A stretch of 64,000 nucleotides of DNA from Molossus alvarezi (taxonomy: Eukaryota > Chordata > Mammalia > Chiroptera > Molossidae), in the NCBI GenBank assembly GCA_037176705.1, contig CM073894.1, positions 30,835,501-30,899,500 on the forward strand, read 5' to 3'. The notes under the pieces are model-generated. The model worked only from the letters and a program-made list of their open reading frames with translations. It made no database searches and was not told the DNA's origin. The translations under genes and the position numbers were made by a program. The first letter of the stretch is position 1, and each line of letters begins with the position of its first letter. Of this stretch, positions 12,351 through 24,549 are shown one piece after another.

Positions 12351-14226
12351 GCCATCACACTCTGAAACCCTTTCTTGCATACTAAACATTAAGGTTATTA
12401 AAATAGTAAAATTTAAAAACACACATGCATGTATTGAACCCTCCAAATTCATCAGTAACACTCCACTAGTACCTGGTACTTGGTGGGGTAGGGGGCAGTT
12501 ATGTGTTTGTTCCCTCTATGAGAGAGAAACATCTTAATCTTAGATTAATGTATCTGTGAAATTATTTTATAATAAGAAATATATGTTCAATGAAAGACAA
12601 GATTATTTACTAATTTTATTTTCATCATTTAATCTATGGAACATATATGAGTATATAACATGTGGAATATTTCCTAGACATCTTCAATATAATCATCAAA
12701 TGAACTCTTCTGTATACTTTCTGGTATTATATTTTTTTAAGTAAAAATACATCATTTAAAGCTCAGAAATATATAATATTTTCATTTTTGTATGCTCTCT
12801 TTCTTATATTTTTGTATGAAATAGGCTTTCAACTACAGTGTCTGTAAACTGTAATAGAATAGAGGTATTAACTTGTTTACTAAAAAAAGTTCTAGTTCAT
12901 TTATTGTAGGTTTCTTATGTTTGGCCTGGCACTGGCCCAGAACTGTGGTCTGTGACATGGTGGGGTAGCAAAAATGGAGAGACCATGATCCTTTATGTTT
13001 GTATTCTGATGGTTCTGCGATTGAATAGTGCTGGAGGTCATATTTGTAGAGACTAAATTTTGGAAAATAAATTCAGAAATTATTTCTTAGAATAAAGCAG
13101 GAAGATGAAATTCTTACTCCTTTGTTACTAAAATATTTTTGACATTAGTATAAACTGGAGAAAGTTTAATGGTATTAAATCCCCAGAAGGTCATCATTAA
13201 GTAAATATATAAATGTAGGCAAAAAAGAAGAAAAGCCCTTTCAAGAGCATCCTCAATGGGAACTGAAAAGAAATGACTAATGACAGAGATATGCCAGAGT
13301 GAGACTGATACAGCCTGCTACTTGTTAGATGAATGTGATGAGGATAAACGGGAAGGTATGGATGAAGCAGAGGTTTACATTCTGCTGAGTAAAGAGATTG
13401 TAACACCAAAGTCTTAGAGAAAAGGTCCAAGATATAGTTTTTTGAGAGGTTATTAACTGACTTTCATACAAGAATTTAAAGGTATTTTATGGCTTAACAG
13501 AAATATTTAAAAGTAATCAACAAACAATATGTTATCTTACCAGCACACACATACTTATGCCCTAACACCCATACATGCAAATTCCCCTCCCCTGCTCAAG
13601 GGCTAATATGTTCTCATAATGAATACTTTTTATTTCACGAGAAATAACCCGCTAGACTGGTATTAAAAAGCCCTAATTTCTGTCCCATTATAATTAATGT
13701 TTCTAATAAATGAACTGCTGAAAACATACGACTTGTATGGGATATGTATGCCTTTGTAAGACAAAAAGGGTGGCAACACTTTGTATCAGTTAAATTGTTG
13801 TAATTACAATGCTACATTAAAAAAAATTAATTCAGAGTTTAAAATAACACTGAAAAATATTCACACCCAAATACCCAAATTTGGATATGTCTATGAATAA
13901 TGATCCATTATACTTGTTTACCACTTTTACTTCCAAAACACTTTCAAATCTAATGTTTTTGTCACCTTTAAATGAGGGCTAGTATTCTTAAATATCTACA
14001 ACAAGTAGATTATAATGCAGGAAGATCATAGGAAATGAACTTCACTTCTCAGCATCACCAACATAAGAAATACAGAAAGTCCAGGGATGGATATCACAAG
14101 TAAGAAAAGTACAAAAGAAGTTGGTTTAAAAAAATAACAAAACAGTTTAAAAATAGATTTTTCTCCAAAGTCCAAATAATTGTAGTCTAACCATCAGAAG
14201 TAAAGGCTTCATTGGATCATTCATTT
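12351..14226. other. No feature seen
   Basis: Unique AT-rich sequence with chance frames only. Confidence 0.6.
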
Positions 14227-14431
14227 TTTAAAAAAAATATGTTTTTATTGATTTTAGAGAGAGAGGAAGAGGGAGAGGAAGAGGAAGAGGATGACAAAGA
14301 AATGTCTATTGTCGGCCTCCTGCATCCCCCAGCAACCAGGGCATGTGCCCTCACCGGGAATCCAACCAGCGAACTTCTTGGTGCATGGGACATGGGATGG
14401 TACTCAATCCACTGAGCCACAGCAGCCAGGC
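14227..14431 (-). mobile_element. VES SINE, 'caccaagaggt' type
   Basis: T-rich tail at 14225-14250, GA/GGAA-rich body, and a head complement with caccgggaatccaaccagcg, ending agccacagcagccagg. It sits about 190 bp from the 3' end of the GLIPR2 retrocopy and is unrelated to it. Confidence 0.9.
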
Positions 14432-14618
14432 TCGTTCCTTTGATAAGAATGAGTTCATGCCAAACTGTATATCTAAGTGTGTGTGCAAGAGACAAGAACA
14501 TGCATTGCATATACAAGTATATACACCCACAAAGAGAGACACATATCTGAGTTATTGTTATTCTAGTTACTTCATATCCTCATTGTAAGTCCACTACCTG
14601 TACACTACATTTGACAAG

Positions 14619-15083
14619 TTAGTTCTTTGGAGGCAGGACATTTTCTTCAAAGAAGCCCTGGTTGAGGATATACCCTGCTGGGAAGTATCTAGCCACCACG
14701 AAGGAGGACCCATCCCTTGTAGATACTTTTCTCCCACTACTATCTTCTTTGTGTTCTTCCACACCATGGTCGTGAAGTATCCAGTCCCAGAATTGAAGCC
14801 AAGCTGCTGAAAGTTGTGGTTTTTAATTTTACTGTACCATCTATCAGCCACTTTCTTTCCTGTCTGATCACAGGTTGCCCAGCCCAGGTTCTCTCCACAC
14901 TGGCCGTGACTGGACTCCGGGCTGTGCTTGGGGCTCCTCATGTTGGCCAGGGCCCATGACCACTGCTAAGCTCCTGGTTGAGTGTCTTGCAGAGTTTCAG
15001 TGGGGGTACCCCATGCTGCTACCCATAGGCTTGTGGGCCTTCAGGAGCATGTTATTAAACTGTTTGGAAGATGACTTGCCCAT
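14619..15083 (-). pseudogene. GLIPR2: Processed pseudogene of GLIPR2 (GAPR-1, CAP-domain protein)
   Basis: Read on the minus strand, an ATG at 15083 opens with MGKSSSKQF, and a downstream block reads [18 protein letters not shown], then [13 protein letters not shown] and [11 protein letters not shown]. The last contains the CAP-family signature around the Trp. These match GLIPR2, a small Golgi-membrane-associated CAP protein of 154 residues in human. The family knowledge is from memory, not a search. Start ATG to terminal TAA (14621-14619) spans 465 nt, exactly 154 codons plus stop, and the segments run on without introns, so this is a retrocopy. It is broken: the initial frame meets TGA at about codon 29, the central block lies in another frame, and the end ([23 protein letters not shown]) returns to the frame of the start codon. 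No poly(A) tail or target duplication could be located. Expression is not expected. Confidence 0.9.
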
Positions 15084-15129
15084 GGCCGGATTGGCACATT
15101 CCTGGGCTTCCCTGCCTCTGAGCTCCCTC

Positions 15130-16109
15130 AAATCTTAAGTGTTTGAAGGGCATGATTTTAATATATGTGAAAAAGGTGCTTAAGTGTTACTTAAGCAAAA
15201 ATCCTACATGTTATGGGGAATTTAAATGACAACATACAATTTTGGTGACATTCTATTTGCATGTTCCCAGATGGTAATTGAAAAATCAATGCAACATTCT
15301 GTTTTAATTCTTTTTCTCTGCATACTGATTGCCACGCTACTTCATCACCTCTTGGAGAAATGTTTGCTGAGCATTTCCTATGGGCAAAGCACTCAGGTGT
15401 TGAAGGTTATATAAAACAATTATTCTGAGTCAAAATTTTCTCAAATAAGGCCCTTTCAACTTGTCTTCTGTGTTATTGCAATTTCCAGCTTCTTATCTAT
15501 TTTGGAATATGTCCCACTTTGCTACCAGTTTTTATTAATTATTCCATAAATCTTGATGAAACCACTATATATGAGTGTGCTGAGGAACAAATGCTTTTAT
15601 GATTGACTGCTTTGTAAATTTTACAATTCAATTTTCCTGAGATGGACAGAGACCGTATTAGTTATATAGCCATCAACAGGTAAAGACTCAAAATCCTTTA
15701 GAATAATTCTTCATAGCTAAGCTTTTGAAGCCATTGAAATAAAGATTTTACATAGTTAGTCTTTAAGTTGTATTCCTTAAATATTTTCTCATCAAACAAT
15801 TTGGAAGCCTTGCCTTTTAGAATGTCTGGAATTCAAGTTTCCTACATTGTTACAAAAGGCAAAGATCTCTGATTGAGAAGTCAGATAGCTGTAAATTGGC
15901 CATTCTTTTGTACATTCTGAGAAAGTTGGGTTTTGTGAACTTGGCCCTTCACCTTTACTCTTCTCAGACATCCATGGGAATGGCTAGCAGAACATAAATT
16001 GGAGAGAATATTTTATTGGTGACAAAAGGAGGAAGGATGAAAGCTTCATGTGCTCAACTTCAAAAGATGTTAATTAAATAATAAACAGGAAAATGGTGAA
16101 TTGAATAAG
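15130..16109. other. No feature seen
   Basis: Unique sequence upstream of the GLIPR2 retrocopy's start. Confidence 0.6.
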
Positions 16110-16290
16110 AATGCTGGTTCAGTCAGACTCTTTATTCAATAGTTGCATGGTCTTAGGAGAAAGTATTAAAAATCCCTATTTCTTCGTTTTGTCACATGCA
16201 AAATGGGAAGGGGTTGTGATTTAAATAATAGGGCAAGTGCTCAGCCTAGTGCCTAGTCCACAGTGAGCACTCAACAAATGTTATTTAGCA
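16110..16290 (+). repeat. MIR SINE
   Basis: ggttcagtcagactctttat, gcatggtcttaggagaaagt, catgcaaaatgggaaggggt and gtgagcactcaacaaatgtt follow the MIR plus strand, including its LINE-like 3' end. Confidence 0.75.
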
Positions 16291-17894
16291 ACATTCATCT
16301 TCCTCACCAACATTACACAAGAGGGCATTGGGGTCAGGTTTCTGACCCTCTCCCACCACCAGTTTCCCCGAAGGAGCAATGCGGCCAGCATCTGAGTGGA
16401 GAAAATGCTGAGAGAAATTCGTTCACAGTCTGTGTGAGGAAAAGAAACAGGATGTGGTCTCAATGAACATTTTAGAAACCCAATATGGCAGAGATTCTTC
16501 CTTCTCTAGCAGCCAGAACAAACAGAAAGTTTCTAACTGAGTACAGGAGAAAAAAAATACTACCAGTTCTATATAAAGATGCATTATGTCAACACAAGGA
16601 GACATTCTTGAATACTTAAGAGGAATTGATTCAACAAAGTAGATATACTGTAAAAACAAAACAAAACTATATAAAAACCACACAACAGAATAAAACAGCA
16701 ACACACAATTAGAAACTTTCTGATTTATTATCTCATTTAGATGTGATAGAATATGTTATCTATTTATGTGAAAGAAGGAAATGTGAAACAGGAACAATCT
16801 GAAATCAGAAAACATTGCATGAGAGAAAAAATATGATTGCTTAATTGAAACTAGATTGGTTTCAAAAACAACAAATAAGATGCATTAAAAAACTGACTTG
16901 CAGAAGTCAAATCTGAGGAATTCAAGCAAGACTCAGATGATACTAAAAGATAAAAATAAAAAATGAGAAAGATTAAATACAGATAGAGGAAATATATGAT
17001 AAAAGCCCAAATAAGAACAAAAACAAGGAACAATAACCAAATAAATTATGTTTTCAGGAAAAGCATTATTGAGATGGCAAAAAATCCAGAGTCATAGATT
17101 GATACATCTCAACAAATATCAAGAACAAGAAAATTGAAGAAGACATTACCTAAATATATTTTAACAAAAATGTTTACACTAAATAATAATTAAAAAATTG
17201 TACTAGCAGCCAGAAAGATAAGTAAACCAAAAGGCAATAATTAAATTAAAGCAAATTAATAAAATATTATTAATAATTATTTAGCAATTATCCTGAATCA
17301 AAAACAGATTTTATTATCAAATATTGGAATTATTTTAGCCAAGAGTAAGGGGAGAAAAATTATAGTGAATGTCTCATGTTACTCAAGATGATTTCAATAT
17401 TATTTCATCCAACAATTATTTTTTAAAATGTTGAATATAACATTATCACATTCACTACAAATGTTGAAGCATTGTGTAGTGAAATGGATTTGTTAGTAAT
17501 TTGATTCTTTCAAATTTTGCAATGTCTCCTAAACCTTCATATTGAAAATGTTATAAAAAGAAAATAAAAGCAAAAAGAAAATTTATAAGGAAAGAGAGAG
17601 AAGGAAAGATAAGAGAGGTCAGGGACTTGAAGAACTTAACTAATATTTCTGCTCAGAAGGAAGGTCATCTTCTATTTTCACGGGGCTACCTCATCCTGAT
17701 TTCCAAAGACAAGGCTTTCTCATCTTCACCCAGCAATCCCACAGGGGAATGGAGTCCAAGGCCAGAGGTAAGGTCTCACAAAGATGATGCCCCTCAAAAC
17801 CTTGGAAATACCTTCACATGTTCTCTCCCCTCTGTGACTTTTCTCACACCACTGCTGTTCTGAGGAGAACACTTCTGTTCCTGTTTCTTCTCAG
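16291..17894. other. No feature seen; A-rich
   Basis: 16,790-17,290 is strongly A-rich on the plus strand, without an identifiable element. Confidence 0.55.
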
Positions 17895-18000
17895 GCTAGG
17901 CTGCTGTAGCTGGTGACTGTGTTCTTGGGCAAGCCATTTCCCTTCTCTGGGCTTTCATTTTTTTTCCCCTAAGAAATAAATGGAACTGATAAAGCTGTGT
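17895..18000 (+). repeat. MIR SINE fragment
   Basis: ctgtgttcttgggcaagcca, ttcccttctctgggctttca and taagaaataaatggaactga fit the MIR core (gtgtgaccttgggcaagt, then cctctctgggcctcagttt). Confidence 0.65.
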
Positions 18001-18043
18001 AACTATATTTTGTGCTTCTAATTTGCATGTAGTTTATGGATTA

Positions 18044-18240
18044 TGGCAGTGATTTCCAACCTTGACTAACATTAGTATGCAATGGTGAGTTTTTTGTTTT
18101 TGTTTGTTATAACAATGATACCTGTTTCTTATCCCCAGATTCTAATCTAAATGGCCTAGGATACGGCCTGTCCTTCAGGATTTTCAAAGTAATCAGATAG
18201 AGATCCATGGAACTAATTGATTAGACACCAAGAAAGGATG
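18044..18240 (+). repeat. MER5-like hAT transposon remnant
   Basis: gcagtgatttccaaccttga near the start, then cttatccccagattctaatc, ggcctgtccttcaggatttt and caaagtaatcagat follow the layout of MER5-type non-autonomous hAT elements. No terminal inverted repeat was confirmed. Confidence 0.5.
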
Positions 18241-18285
18241 TCCATGTAAAACATTATATATAGTAGGGAGAAGTTGGATTACAGT

Positions 18286-18290
<5 letters not shown>

Positions 18291-18316
<26 letters not shown>
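18291..18316. repeat. Orphan poly(A) tract
   Basis: An uninterrupted A run of about 26 with no recognisable SINE, LINE or retrocopy body directly upstream. It may be the tail of a retrocopy too old to see, or slippage growth. Confidence 0.85.
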
Positions 18317-18319
<3 letters not shown>

Positions 18320-19449
18320 TTTATTTGGTTTTAGGGGACAACATCTGCCAAGAAAAAAACATACCTAAAACATTAAGATCTTTTACAAAATACTCAGGTT
18401 CCCTAAAAGAAGCCTTTTGTGCCAAGGAAGATAGTTTTCTTAAAAGGATCCCCTCTGGGCATTTCAAGTACAGGGTCAAGCCAGGGGAGCCGACCCAGCT
18501 GAGCCTTCCAATGCCTGGACTCCTAAACAGACATCCGACTGCAATTACACAAGCGACCCAAGCAAGGAGAGCTTAGTAAGCACCTGCCAAATTCCTGACC
18601 CTTATCTACACAATTATGACTGAAGTGAAAGGTGCTGTTTTAAGCAATGTTTTGCAGTCCTTCATTTCACTGGTATATTGACTAGTACAGATTAGAGAGC
18701 CATATTTCTACAACCTTTCTGATTAAAAAAATATGCCATAAAAATTCATTTCTTAAATCATCTGTTTATCTCAGACAGCAAGCATCTCAGAGAAATATTT
18801 TAGACTGACACTTATTTTAAGTTTTGAGTGGCTTATAACTGACTTAAGTTAGAATAAATTCACATTTGCATATGAGCCCTTTGCTATTCCACTTAATAGG
18901 CCAGACATCTATCAGTTGTGCCTTTTCCTCTCCTTTCTTTCTGACAATCTTTGCCATTTGGGGTACTCCCAAAGAAAACATCCTTCAGATTTATTTCGAC
19001 TAATATTAGTTAACTTTTATAGAACTAATCAAGTTTTCCCATGGATTTGACCCTTAAGCCATCATTTGTAGGGGTTAAATAAATGTTATTAAGTTTGGCC
19101 AACTTATTTTTTTTTCTTGGATTTGGACAAATATACTTAGAGGAGTAGAAAATCTCTTGTCTATAGTTAAATACATAATTATTTATATAGTCACAAACAT
19201 ATAATTATCCAGGGTGCAGATAAAATTTTAGCAATGACATTACCAATCCTTTCCATTAGATATTCAGCACAAAGTATAACATGCATTTGCTGTGTAAACA
19301 TGTCAAGAACAAAAGGCTATCAAATTAATTTCAAACACTAAAAAATATATACCATCTACATATTTTTGGCAGAAAACATGTACCATTACATAAGACATAA
19401 TGAATACATCTAATTAGGACATGATTAAATATGCATGGCACATTTCTGT
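18317..19449. other. No feature seen
   Basis: Unique sequence after the orphan poly(A). Confidence 0.6.
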
Positions 19450-20075
19450 TAGAGAAGGTTTAGGAGTTAAGGCTGTCTGGGTTCAAACCTAGCCTCAGCC
19501 CCTATGGTAGACTGCAAACCATTCACCAAAAATATCTATTTTTTTCCCTCTGAGCTTATTTCTCAGCATTTCTTGCTGCTAGGATTACTATATATCCAAA
19601 TTCTTGACAATAAAACATTAGTAGAAGTGATATGCAACATCGTGGTCAGTCCCATATAGCCTTCTTCTTGCATTGTCCATATGCCATCTTTCAGGATCAT
19701 CTTGGAAAACATGTGTTTAATTTTGACATAACTTTTATCAGCATGGTTTCATGAACTACTGTGTGGAAGAGAGTTCCCCCCAACTCACCACTGACCTGAG
19801 ACTGCAGTGGGATATTACCGTAGATATATTCTATAGATATATATCAATAGAAATTCTTTCAAAATGTTGGGTTTATATACTACTGTAGCCTCAGAACCCT
19901 AATATAAACCCTTACTAGCAGTGTGACCTTGAGAAAATGTAAAATTTCAGTGCCTCAGTAGCCTCATGTATAAAATGACCATAACAACATTTCCTTATGG
20001 GGCTGTTAAAAGGATTAAATGAAGTAATAATGTTGAGTATTTAGAACAAAACACAATTCACTGTAAATATCATGA
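19450..20075 (+). repeat. MIR SINE, split in two
   Basis: The 5' part (ctgtctgggttcaaacctag, to 19498) and the 3' part (ctagcagtgtgaccttgaga, then cctcatgtataaaatgacca and gttaaaaggattaaatgaag, from 19895) are the two halves of one MIR. The LTR-like insert at 19499-19885 separates them. Confidence 0.75.
19499..19885 (+). mobile_element. Probable ancient LTR (MLT1-like) inserted in a MIR
   Basis: Segments such as ttgctgctaggattactata, agtagaagtgatatgcaaca, ttcaggatcatcttggaaaa and the end aatgttgggtttatatacta follow, loosely, the order of old mammalian MaLR-type LTRs. Both flanks are MIR-like, and tagcctcag occurs at each border (19490-19498, 19886-19894). A 9-bp duplication is longer than expected for this LTR class, so the border reading is tentative. 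Confidence 0.5.
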
Positions 20076-20269
20076 AATTGTAGCCACCACCCCCATCATC
20101 ATCACCATTATGAGGATTCAGTATGTAGAATGCCTAATTGTAAGAATAGTCTTAACATTAAGGATTACTTTTTATGTTTTACTCATTAAATTAAAAATAC
20201 TAATACTTCTTTCATTTATTTATACATTAAAATATTAAATACCTACTCTGTATGTAGTGTAGCTAAGAA

Positions 20270-21000
20270 CTGCAGATGTAACACTGAATGGAACACATAC
20301 CTTTGCCCTCAGAGAGCATGTTGTTTAATGAAGAAAATAAGCAATTATCTCACAATTGCAATACAATGGGATATGTCTCATATTTAAGGTAAGGAAGGAT
20401 GAAATGGAAGCACAAAAGTAGAGAGCCTATTGAAATCTAAAGGACAAGCCCTTAGTGACAAGTGGGAATTACCCAGGGCTTACCAGTTGAAGAAGGCATG
20501 TGGGGGCTGGACAGGAAAGAGAAGAGAACACATGCAGAAGGAAAAGCATGTGCCCAAACCAGGAGGTAAGAGGAAGCTTGGTAGAACCTTAACAGTAACA
20601 AAAGCAATGTGAGCATATGAGGGCATAGAGGGATATCGAGAAAGATGAGCTCAAAGAGGGAAGCAGGGGAAAGATCATGAAGTGACCTCAGTGCTGTGCC
20701 AAGGTCTTTGGGTTTAAATGAAAAAGGACTGGCAAATAAGATTAGGGTTCTAGAAATGAAACTGTCTGCAGTGTGAGAATGGATTGGCAAAAACAATTGT
20801 GTTCCCCCATATATTGGCAACACTATTAGGAGGCCAGGTGATGGATGATGGTAGCTCAGAGTAAGGCAACAGTAGAAATGATCAAGGGTAATGAATGGAA
20901 TAAAGACCTATTAGGTGGTAAATCTACAGGTCTGGGAGATTGTTATTTGTGAGGGTAGGTAAGAGAAGTCACAAATAGTATCCAGGTCATAATTAGGCTA
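20270..21000 (+). repeat. Ancient mammalian interspersed repeat, family not named
   Basis: Several blocks are in the order of a widespread old mammalian repeat that I recognise by pattern but cannot name. They are cctttgccctcagagagcat, gcaatacaatgggatatgtc, gaaaagcatgtgcccaaacc, gaaagatcatgaagtgacct, ctgcagtgtgagaatggatt, ggaggccaggtgatggatga and ataattaggctactcag. No coding potential beyond short chance frames. Confidence 0.6.
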
Positions 21001-21599
21001 CTCAGTGGCCAGCAGCATTTGAGGGGACTCCCCAAGAAGGTTATGTTGCTTTTAAGTGTGCAGCATGTAGTGGATTTCAAAATAGTGATAATGAGCAAAC
21101 ACCGTGTACTAATGTTCAGAAGGCAATCTGCATGTATTGTCTATCTGTTCGCCCAAATGAGTGGTGTAAAAGGCAAACAAACAAATAAAACAAAAAGAGA
21201 CTGTTCTTGATCTTAGTTGACCTGACGGAATTTAAGTTCAAGAAATGTAACTCATGCAATGTTTATATGTTTATTTAGCTGACAGAGCCACTTTGAGTAA
21301 TGGGAATTTGAATGAATATTTATTAGGATGATTTAATAAAGGAGAGGATTCCTGCATTTTAAAAGGTATTTTAGTGATAATCCCATATTGGAAAAATCTC
21401 TCCTTAGTTCTCATCATCACTACATAGACATTAGAAACTCTAAGAGAACTACTTAATAAAACCCTGCTTTAAAAGAGAGAAAATCAATGTAATTGATCTG
21501 AAGAGTGATAGAAAATAGATCCTAGTCACATTGAAAGGGCTTTTTATCTATACTTTATGGGATAAGGTCTTCAATTATTTTCTTATTTACAAAATATTT
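21001..21599. other. No feature seen
   Basis: Unique sequence. Confidence 0.55.
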
Positions 21600-22000
21600 A
21601 TGCTAAATTTATTTTTTCTCATTATGCAAATAATACTTACTAAAAAATTAGAAAATATTGAAAAGCTAATAGAAAAAAATTCCGAATACTTAAATGAATG
21701 CAATTGTTAATATTTTTGTGTATTTCCTTCCAATACTTTTAATATAGATACAAATTTCTCTATAAATTTGTCAATACAATTTTATATCTTGTTCTTATTC
21801 ATTTTCTATTTTAAAGTATATCTTTAAGTCATTAAATATTATTTAAAAATTCAAATATTAGAGCTGAAAATACTTTAAATATGGATTCATAGGGATTCTA
21901 GCTATTCTTCATTACAAATAACTCAGACGGCCTTTATACATGATAGTAAGAATCGTGGGTTTTTAGAAGTGGAATTACTTGGTTGGGAAGTATGCATAGG
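21600..22000 (+). repeat. Ancient LINE-like repeat, family not named
   Basis: attgttaatatttttgtgta, tttccttccaatacttttaa and, further on, ttttagaagtggaattactt are typical of an old LINE-type 3' region in mammals. Diverged; orientation uncertain. Confidence 0.4.
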
Positions 22001-23214
22001 TGATGTTCAAGATCACTTGGTTATTTATTAGTGTTATTGCAGGGAAATTACATTCCAGAACCTAAGCTAAATGGACATTTCAACTACCTTCTTCTCTTGT
22101 ATTATTGTTTTCTGTTTATTAATATAACCAATGATTATTTAAAATAGATACCATGGAGGTTTTGTGCTGATAGAATGCTACATTTTCTCCTAAAGTTTGC
22201 TTTGAGTAAAGGTCTAAAAAATGTTTGCAATGCTCTAAAATGATACTATTTATTCCCACCCAATGCTCAGATCTGTGTGGAAACCTTGAAGCATAGCTTT
22301 AATGTACTTTATTCTAAATGACATTGAAAGGCAGTGTCAATTATGATGAATCATGAAACTCACAACTAATGATACATTTAAAGCCAATTCATTTGTCTCT
22401 TTGATCATGTAAATGTATTGGCATTCACCAAGCCTGCCATGATAGGACATTATAGCTACTTTGGAGTCATTTCATTGTACACTTATATATCAGTGCAGCT
22501 GCCACTAATGTTTACACATCCATGTGCTACATATCCTCATGATATTTTTGCAGAGGTTAATGCTCATGCACAGTAGATATATTTATTACGAAGGCAATAA
22601 CAGACCCACAGGAGACATTATAGCTCTTAAGAGATTAGTGTCTATGATTACTCCCATTTTATTCTATCTCCTTCTTACTCTATTTAGCTGGTGAGCCCAT
22701 TTTAAAAAATTCTTTGCTCACTTGAAACTATGTTGGTACATTCGAATGGTAAAATTATTCTTAAATCCATAGGTTGTATATTTTAGAAAAATTTTTGTTT
22801 GCCTGTAAATCAAATTTATTTCTCTAGTACTTGCTCCTTGACTTTGAAGTTGTGTCCCTGTTCTTGCTAGTCCATCTTTAATAGTAGTCTAGACAATAAC
22901 CTACTGTTACATAGGAAATATTTCACATCTTGCAAATGTTTTAGCTATTGTGCAATAGTAAGTGATAGCAAAGCATACAATGTTATTCCCTAGATCAACA
23001 CCTTGCCACATAATTTACAGAGAGTCTTTCTCTTCAAGAAAAATTCTCACTTGCAATTCATGTTTAGTCTGTTTTTCCTATCTTATCCTTAACAGCTGGG
23101 TTATATCTGCTTCCAGGGAAATGTGTTATGTATGTTTAATACCAATAGCAAAAAAGAACTTTGAAAACTGAAAATAGCTTTACATTTAAGTTTAAAGCAA
23201 TCTGCCAAATATTT
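22001..23214. other. No feature seen
   Basis: Unique AT-rich sequence. Confidence 0.55.
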
Positions 23215-23350
23215 TTAAAATTTAATTTAATTTTTTCCATCACCATTTATCCCTCCATACCCTTTTCTACCTCCTCCTCTCCCTCCCCCCAACAGTCACA
23301 ACACTGTTGTCAGTGTCCATGAGTTCTTTCTCTTTCTTTTCCCTGCATTG
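23215..23350 (-). mobile_element. L1 3'-end fragment
   Basis: ttttccatcaccatttatcc, a C/T-rich stretch (23270-23290) and gtcagtgtccatgagttctt resemble the complement of a bat-type L1 3' UTR. The fragment at 30536 has a similar layout. Confidence 0.55.
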
Positions 23351-24549
23351 CTTAATAATTTTTAAGTTGATCACCAATTTGCAATCACAACATTAATAAA
23401 TAACAAAGATTATAATTAATTAAGGTCCAGTCTACAGAAATATAGGAAAGATAATCATTTTTTTTTGTTTACATCACAACTTAATCCCTAGCAGTATGTT
23501 CTTCGTCCAGGCTAAATTTGCTTTAAGTGGAGGTTGTATTTTATCCATGGTTGCTGAGGCCAGTGTGTAATGACAGGAGTTCCATTCTTTCTATAATCTT
23601 ATCAGTTTCATTCTGAGGGAAGGTCTTAACCTTGCCAAATCATATCCTCCGAATTCACATGCTTAGTCAGAAAGATTGTTGTGATATTAAACCAGTCTCA
23701 TTCCTCAGAAGCCACCCCGTTTTTACTCAGATCGGAAGGACTATTGGCCAATGGGGCATTACTCACAGAATATTTGTCAGGCCAGCTGTACTGATGTTCA
23801 CCCGCTACCTATGAGGCAACGTCTCTGGATACTGAGTCACAGGGGAGGGGTGAAAACTTAAGCAATTACAAACCTGCAGATGTTAGCAAGGGAGGTCTCT
23901 CTTGTTTGAATAATCATAGAGGATTTTTTTTTTTTTTTTTTTAGCGAGGCTTAATACCAGTAAGAATAAAGGTATGGGTGAGTCCTGAGTTGTGTAATTG
24001 TATTGAAAGATGATGTGGATAAATATTACTCTACCCAATGACCTCAATATTGAGCAGCAGTGTTAATGTGAAAATGGTTTTCTCACCTGCTTCAGTGTTG
24101 GTTAGCTATCAATGATGGGTAAACAAGGTTTTCTGACTCACCCTATTTAAAGAACAGTGAGAGCCCCAGTGGACTGTTTGGTTCCTCATGCCAACAGGGA
24201 ATCTTTAGTAAAGGCATATCCTACTAAAACTCCAGAACTAACTTTATGTTACTTGTTTATGTAAAAGGCCACTGTATTTAAATGTTCGTTTGTACTCTTT
24301 CAGTGAAAAGTACCTAGACTGGAATCAATTATAAAAATATTAATGGATTTTTGTAGCCAGAATAGCATCTCCATATAATCTACATCAATATTTGTTAGTA
24401 TCCTGATTTATCTCATACAAATTTTATACTGAAATATGACAGGGCTATACTTTTGATATAATCACCCCCTCTGTTATTTTAAAGCCATCTTGAAAAAACA
24501 AAACACCCTGTGAACTAGATTATATTTTGCACCAATAACACATTGAAAA
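23351..24549. other. No gene; poly(T) near 23925-23942
   Basis: Unique sequence with an isolated T run. Confidence 0.55.

Noticed and set aside
14875..15138. 87-codon open frame on the plus strand
   Set aside because: Antisense shadow of the GLIPR2 pseudogene.
20452..20823. 123-codon open frame, minus strand
   Set aside because: Lies within an ancient dispersed repeat and has no recognisable domain.
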